This document shows positions 6,874-10,316 of a stretch of 10,316 bases of DNA, piece after piece. A program made the translations under genes and the position numbers. Below the pieces are notes generated by a model that saw nothing but the letters and a program-made list of their open reading frames with translations, made no database searches and had not been told where the DNA came from. The stretch covers positions 1 through 10,316 of the forward strand of contig CALACF010000377.1 in NCBI GenBank assembly GCA_937890245.1, written 5' to 3'. Position 1 is the first letter of the stretch. Every line of letters starts with the position of its first letter. The stretch is from an uncultured Flavobacteriales bacterium (lineage in GTDB: Bacteria; Bacteroidota; Bacteroidia; Flavobacteriales_D; Sanyastnellaceae).

Positions 6874-8102
6874 GCCGAGAACCACACCCCGGCTACGAGG
6901 AAACGCTCGAATGGCTGTACAGCCAGCTTCCGATGTTCCAGCGCGATGGGCCCGCAAAGTATCGGATCGACCTTTCAAGGACGCGCGCCCTGTGCGAGGC
7001 CTTGGGCCATCCTGAATTTGATTTCCCAGCTATTCACGTTGCTGGGACGAACGGAAAGGGGAGCGTTTGCCATGGCGTGGCGGCGGCCTTGACTGCGGGC
7101 GGCTTGAAGGTGGGCCTGCACACCTCGCCGCATATGTGGGATCCGCGCGAGCGAATTCGGATTGATGGGCAGATGATCAGCGAGGAGCGACTCGTCGATT
7201 TTGTAGCCGAACACCGTGGGCTGTGGGCTGAATTGCAGCCGTCTTTCTTCGAACTCATGTTCGGCCTGGCGATGGTGTGCTTTTCGGAGGCGGGTGTCGA
7301 TGTCGTTGTGGTTGAAACGGGCATGGGCGGGCGGCTGGACTCGACCAATGTGGTGCGTCCTGTCGTGACGGCCATCACGTCCATCGGGCTGGATCACATG
7401 CAGTTTCTGGGGCCGGATCTGCGGTCGATTGCAGCTGAGAAGGCGGGCATTCTCAAGGACGGGGTGCCGTGTATTCTTGGGCTGCTGCCCCCTGAGGCGC
7501 GGTCCGTGATTTTGGAGCACAGCTTGCGCCACGGGGTGGAAATCCACGACGCTTGCTGGGAGCCGATTCGAAAGGATGAGCCGCGTTGGTGGGCCCAAAG
7601 CCGGGGTGTTGTGCGCAAGATCATCTCGCTGCTGCCCGACCTGACTTTCGATCGCTCAAAAGCTGAAGGCGTACTGGAAGGTTCGCCCAAGGATTGGGGG
7701 TTACGAGGACGCTGGGAATGGGTGGGCAACGCGGCCTTGGTCGACTGTGCCCACAACGCCGAAGGCCTGCGCGCAACGGTGAAACAACTCGAGGCCTTGG
7801 GGCGGCCGCTGCGCATTCTCTTTGCAACGGTAGCTGACAAGGAGCTCAAATCGATCTGGCCGCTGCTCCCACAAGAGGCCAGCTATCATTTCTGCGCTGC
7901 GGATATGCCGCGTGCACTCTCATCTGAAAAGTTGCTGGAATTGGCATCAGCCCAAGGGCTTAAAGGCTTGGCGCACAAAAGCGTGGAAGACGCTGTGCAA
8001 TCCGCCCAGAACGCACAGACCGGCGATGAGCTGCTCGTCGTGTTGGGGAGCATTTTCATCGCCGGTCCGGCATTGGTTGCGCTTGGTGCGCCTAAAGACT
8101 AA
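6870..8102 (+). CDS. folC: folylpolyglutamate synthase / dihydrofolate synthase
   Basis: FolC adds glutamate to dihydropteroate to make dihydrofolate and extends the polyglutamate tail of folates in the cytoplasm, using ATP. The 410 residues carry the Mur-ligase-type P-loop GTNGKGS (59-65), LHTSPHMWDPRERI, VVVETGMGGRLDSTN, the SIGLDHMQFLG segment, EKAGILK with Lys191 in the place of the carbamylated lysine (Lys188 in E. coli), GRWEWV and DCAHNAEG (292-299), then a C-terminal domain ending in LVVLGSIFIAGPAL. The start is GTG, chosen because it overlaps the tonB stop as GTGA and begins just before the conserved YEETLEWLY region. The stretch between Lys191 and GRWE seems short and lacks the L-x-G-x-H/Y-Q-x-x-N motif usual in this family. 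Coupling to tonB implies cotranscription with the Ton genes. Confidence 0.92.
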   Translation: MSREPHPGYEETLEWLYSQLPMFQRDGPAKYRIDLSRTRALCEALGHPEFDFPAIHVAGTNGKGSVCHGVAAALTAGGLKVGLHTSPHMWDPRERIRIDGQMISEERLVDFVAEHRGLWAELQPSFFELMFGLAMVCFSEAGVDVVVVETGMGGRLDSTNVVRPVVTAITSIGLDHMQFLGPDLRSIAAEKAGILKDGVPCILGLLPPEARSVILEHSLRHGVEIHDACWEPIRKDEPRWWAQSRGVVRKIISLLPDLTFDRSKAEGVLEGSPKDWGLRGRWEWVGNAALVDCAHNAEGLRATVKQLEALGRPLRILFATVADKELKSIWPLLPQEASYHFCAADMPRALSSEKLLELASAQGLKGLAHKSVEDAVQSAQNAQTGDELLVVLGSIFIAGPALVALGAPKD

Positions 8103-8105
8103 GCT

Positions 8106-8130
8106 GCGGACAGCACGGGAAAGCGTCTGC
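8106..8130. terminator. weak candidate hairpin between convergent genes
   Basis: The 28 bases between the folC and haloperoxidase-like stop codons contain GCGGAC (8106-8111) and GTCTGC (8125-8130), which can pair over six bases with one G-T wobble and a 13-base loop. It could end transcription from both sides, but there is no T-run on either strand, so this is tentative. Confidence 0.2.
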
Positions 8131-10278
8131 TTACAGGCAGTTGCAACCGTAGTTCTGCAGAAACAAAAGCAAGTCGCCGGTGGTGACGAGCATGTCGCCA
8201 TCGAGGTCAGATGCGTTGATTCCGCTTAGACCGAATTCGCTCAAGAACACCAGGAAGTCACCCAGTTCTTGTGCCCCGTTTCCGTCGAGGTCGGCCATGC
8301 AATTACCATCGGCGTCAACGCCGCAGAGTGGTCCGACATTTCCAGAGAAGTACATGTCTGAGAACTCCACGCATTGCTCACCGATGACGATGCCCATGCG
8401 GCGTCCGGGGATGTCGTCTGTAGATGGGTGAATGCCCCCCCAGATGCGGGAGAGGCTGCACTGATCCGAGGCATCGCGGTACGTAGCCCATTGCAAGGTC
8501 ACGTCGGTCGTCGGGCCTTCTTCGAAAATCAGGAATTCGTTTTGAGGGCAAAGGAAGGTACCCATCCCACCAGGAAAGAAGGGGTCGCCGGTGATGCCGG
8601 TCATGACTTCTGCAGCAGCACGCGAAAAGGTTGAGTGGCCAGAAACGTAGCCAGCAAAGGGCGGTGTCACAAAGTTGGGACGTTGGTAAGGCCACCAATG
8701 GCTCGCCAAAATCCAGCCAACACCAGCCATGTCCACTTCCGTATCTTGAATGAACTCGTGTCCCCGCCAGCTGTAGAGTTTAATTTCACCGACGTTTTCA
8801 CCGTTCGGTCCAGCCAAGGTGTCGGTGTCTGAAATCTGCTCGATATATCCGGGGATCAACGGAATGCCGTCAGGGCTGTAGTTGGGCAATGCCATATCGG
8901 AGGATTGGCCGTTCTCAGCCATGTAGCGGATGGCACTCACAGGGCGCACATAGTCATAGTATCCTTTGATGCCCCACGCTGTGATGGCCGCATCGTGCAT
9001 GGCACCGCCCAAGGTGACATAGGATTTGACGTCGTATTGCAACTCATCGAGTGGAGCGCCTTCGCCCTTCCACTTGAAGTTAAATGCAGGGTAGTCAGAA
9101 ATCTCGTTGTAGATACCGAACCAGTGCCCTGGAGGGGTCTCAGAGTTCGGACCGTCAGCCCAAAATTCTGCGAGAATGCGAACGTAATCCCCGCGGTACA
9201 CCATCTGAGGCTCGTACGGAAGTTGTGTTGCCGGGTTGAGCGCGTGCCCTAGACCAGGGTCGCCGCCGTCAAAGAAATCGTAGAAATCACCGTGCTCTGC
9301 CCAAGTGTCTGGAAACAATGAAACGTCCGTATTGCCAATTGCAGCGGGGCTGATGTCGATCATCACGCCGTCGCTTGGATCGTTCTGCGCCTGCCACACC
9401 GAAACCATGGCGAAATGCCATTTGTACAGCGAGTCACTTTCTGCGGTTTGGTCGCCGCCGATGTACACCGGGTGACCCGGATCGAGGTAGACCTCCCACG
9501 ACTCACCGTTGCGTTCGTGCACCGTGGACTGGGAAGGTTGCAAAGCGTATGGGTCGACCAATCCCCACTCGGGGCTCTGGAAGGGCGGCGCACCTGAAAA
9601 AGGAATGCCCGACTGGTCGACGAATTCGGCCAGAGAGAGCGGCTGCCAACGGTTGGGATCCACGAGGCCGGTGCCGGTAGAGTCATTGGTCAACACCAAA
9701 TCGGGGTTGATGGCCTCGTAGTACATGTTTGTGTAGTCGTTGATCTCGTTTGCCCCGTCCTGGTAGCCGTAGGCGATCAATTGCTCTGCGATGTAGTTCC
9801 CCAATGCTGCAGGCGAGCCAAACTGGTAGCTGGTCGATGTGAGATCAGGATCATACCCGAGTGCGTTCATCAAGGAGTCCAATCGAGGAAGGGTTGTCAG
9901 CGCCCCTGGCGAGGTCATGTAGCGATGCGTCAGGATGCGGTAGGCCGCGTAACTGATCGCGGTCTCACGTGCTTGTTCGATGTCGAGTAGATCGAGGATC
10001 GATTGCGGAACACCAGTGAACGGCACATCGTATCCGTGGAAGTTCTTTCCGAGCATCATCGTCTCAGCTGTCGTGTCATAGACAGCCCATGCATCGTACA
10101 TGGCCATCGAGTTCTGGTAGAGATTCCGCGCATGGATCGGCGGGCGAGCGAAGTCAATGCGGATGCCTGCGAGTTGTGCGTCTATCCATTTGTGCGCAAC
10201 AGAATGGGTTTCTTGGGCTTGCAATGAGTTGTTCATGAGAGAACACACGGCCAAGATGATGAGGAGAATACGGTTCAT
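8131..10278 (-). CDS. exported vanadium-dependent haloperoxidase-like protein with C-terminal D-x-D-G repeats
   Basis: The 715-residue product begins with a signal peptide (1-22, ending LQAQ). A large N-terminal region with IRIDFARPP and NSMAMYDAWAVYD, typical of Bacteroidota haloperoxidase-like proteins, leads into a PAP2/vanadium haloperoxidase core. All three vanadate-site motifs are present: K-x6-R-P (Lys438, Arg445), S-G-H (548 is His, preceded by Val instead of the usual Pro) and S-R-x5-H (Arg611, His617, in SRIWGGIHPSTDD). Such enzymes use peroxide to oxidise halides, but the fold is shared with acid phosphatases, so halide activity is not proven. The C-terminus (from about 653) carries two calcium-binding-like repeats and ends CNCL. 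ATG 10278 was chosen because it directly precedes the signal peptide and lies after the -7 promoter element. An in-frame TTG at 10305 overlaps that element. The gene is monocistronic in view and converges on folC. Confidence 0.85.
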   Translation of the reverse strand: MNRILLIILAVCSLMNNSLQAQETHSVAHKWIDAQLAGIRIDFARPPIHARNLYQNSMAMYDAWAVYDTTAETMMLGKNFHGYDVPFTGVPQSILDLLDIEQARETAISYAAYRILTHRYMTSPGALTTLPRLDSLMNALGYDPDLTSTSYQFGSPAALGNYIAEQLIAYGYQDGANEINDYTNMYYEAINPDLVLTNDSTGTGLVDPNRWQPLSLAEFVDQSGIPFSGAPPFQSPEWGLVDPYALQPSQSTVHERNGESWEVYLDPGHPVYIGGDQTAESDSLYKWHFAMVSVWQAQNDPSDGVMIDISPAAIGNTDVSLFPDTWAEHGDFYDFFDGGDPGLGHALNPATQLPYEPQMVYRGDYVRILAEFWADGPNSETPPGHWFGIYNEISDYPAFNFKWKGEGAPLDELQYDVKSYVTLGGAMHDAAITAWGIKGYYDYVRPVSAIRYMAENGQSSDMALPNYSPDGIPLIPGYIEQISDTDTLAGPNGENVGEIKLYSWRGHEFIQDTEVDMAGVGWILASHWWPYQRPNFVTPPFAGYVSGHSTFSRAAAEVMTGITGDPFFPGGMGTFLCPQNEFLIFEEGPTTDVTLQWATYRDASDQCSLSRIWGGIHPSTDDIPGRRMGIVIGEQCVEFSDMYFSGNVGPLCGVDADGNCMADLDGNGAQELGDFLVFLSEFGLSGINASDLDGDMLVTTGDLLLFLQNYGCNCL
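8134..8322 (-). other. C-terminal dockerin-like D-x-D-G tandem repeats of the haloperoxidase-like protein
   Basis: Two 24-residue units align without gaps: residues 663-686, beginning DLDGNGAQELGDFLVFLSEF, and 691-714, beginning DLDGDMLVTTGDLLLFLQNY. The shared pattern is D-L-D-G, six residues, then G-D-hydrophobic-L-hydrophobic-F-L. A partial DADGN motif precedes them at about 656-660. The Asp/Asn spacing resembles the calcium loop of dockerin or EF-hand repeats. Cysteines flank the block (652, 660, 712, 714). I know similar tails from secreted proteins of marine Flavobacteriales, where they may serve in cell-surface sorting, but that role is inference. Confidence 0.6.
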
Positions 10279-10302
10279 TTTCAGGGATTTTTCCTTGCGC
10301 TC

Positions 10303-10310
10303 CAAAGATA
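10303..10310 (-). promoter_or_regulatory. Bacteroidota -7 promoter element of the haloperoxidase-like gene
   Basis: On the minus strand these bases read TATCTTTG, an exact match to TAnnTTTG. The last base lies 25 bases before the A of the ATG at 10278, nearly the same spacing as for the acyl-CoA dehydrogenase gene. Transcription would begin about 20 nt before that ATG, excluding the upstream in-frame TTG at 10305 as a start. The -33 region is outside the window. Confidence 0.6.
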
Positions 10311-10316
10311 GTGAAG

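Noticed and set aside
6252..6887. A 211-codon Ser/Thr/Pro-rich minus-strand frame opposite tonB
   Set aside because: Low-complexity mirror of the acidic and glycine-rich TonB spacer, with no sign of independent coding.
10279..10305. An upstream TTG start giving nine more residues on the haloperoxidase-like protein
   Set aside because: It overlaps the -7 promoter element and would put charged residues before the signal peptide. ATG 10278 starts the signal peptide directly.

Overview
The window looks like a chromosomal core segment of a Bacteroidota bacterium, most likely a Flavobacteriales relative with fairly high GC. Three things support this: TAnnTTTG-type -7 promoter elements in front of both minus-strand genes, an ExbB-ExbD-TonB set of Bacteroidetes style, and an exported protein whose signal peptide ends in Q-A-Q and whose C-terminus carries D-x-D-G repeats. 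The taxonomic call is inference. I saw no tRNA, rRNA, CRISPR array, insertion sequence or phage gene. No gap without a gene exceeds about 80 bases.

Layout. Bases 1-1043 (minus) hold most of an acyl-CoA dehydrogenase that runs off the left edge. A 37-base divergent gap separates it from a tightly packed plus-strand run of seven genes (1081-8102): anmK (anhydromuramic acid kinase), a Glu/Leu/Phe/Val-type amino acid dehydrogenase, nhaD (Na+/H+ antiporter), exbB, exbD, tonB and folC. Gaps are 21, 1 and 79 bases for the first four genes. The last three junctions are 4-base stop/start overlaps (ATGA, ATGA, GTGA), so exbB-exbD-tonB-folC is almost certainly one translationally coupled unit. The 79-base gap before exbB is the only place inside the run where a new promoter or control site would fit, and it ends in a 17-base palindrome touching the exbB start codon. 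Bases 8131-10278 (minus) encode a large exported vanadium-haloperoxidase-type protein that converges on folC with 28 bases between the stop codons.

How the genes fit together. ExbB, ExbD and TonB form the inner-membrane motor that uses the ion gradient to energise outer-membrane TonB-dependent transporters. NhaD exchanges Na+ for H+ and shares that ion economy. AnmK recycles cell-wall anhydro-sugar, the dehydrogenase interconverts an amino acid and its 2-oxo acid, and FolC makes folate and its polyglutamates. These last three look like housekeeping genes carried in a conserved neighbourhood rather than one pathway.

Most of the window is ordinary core genome. The parts worth a second look are the exported haloperoxidase-like enzyme with its C-terminal calcium-binding-like repeats, residue substitutions at functional positions in the amino acid dehydrogenase, FolC and ExbB, and an abrupt change in G/C strand preference between neighbouring co-directional genes. 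I found no convincing evidence for a wholly new multi-gene system.
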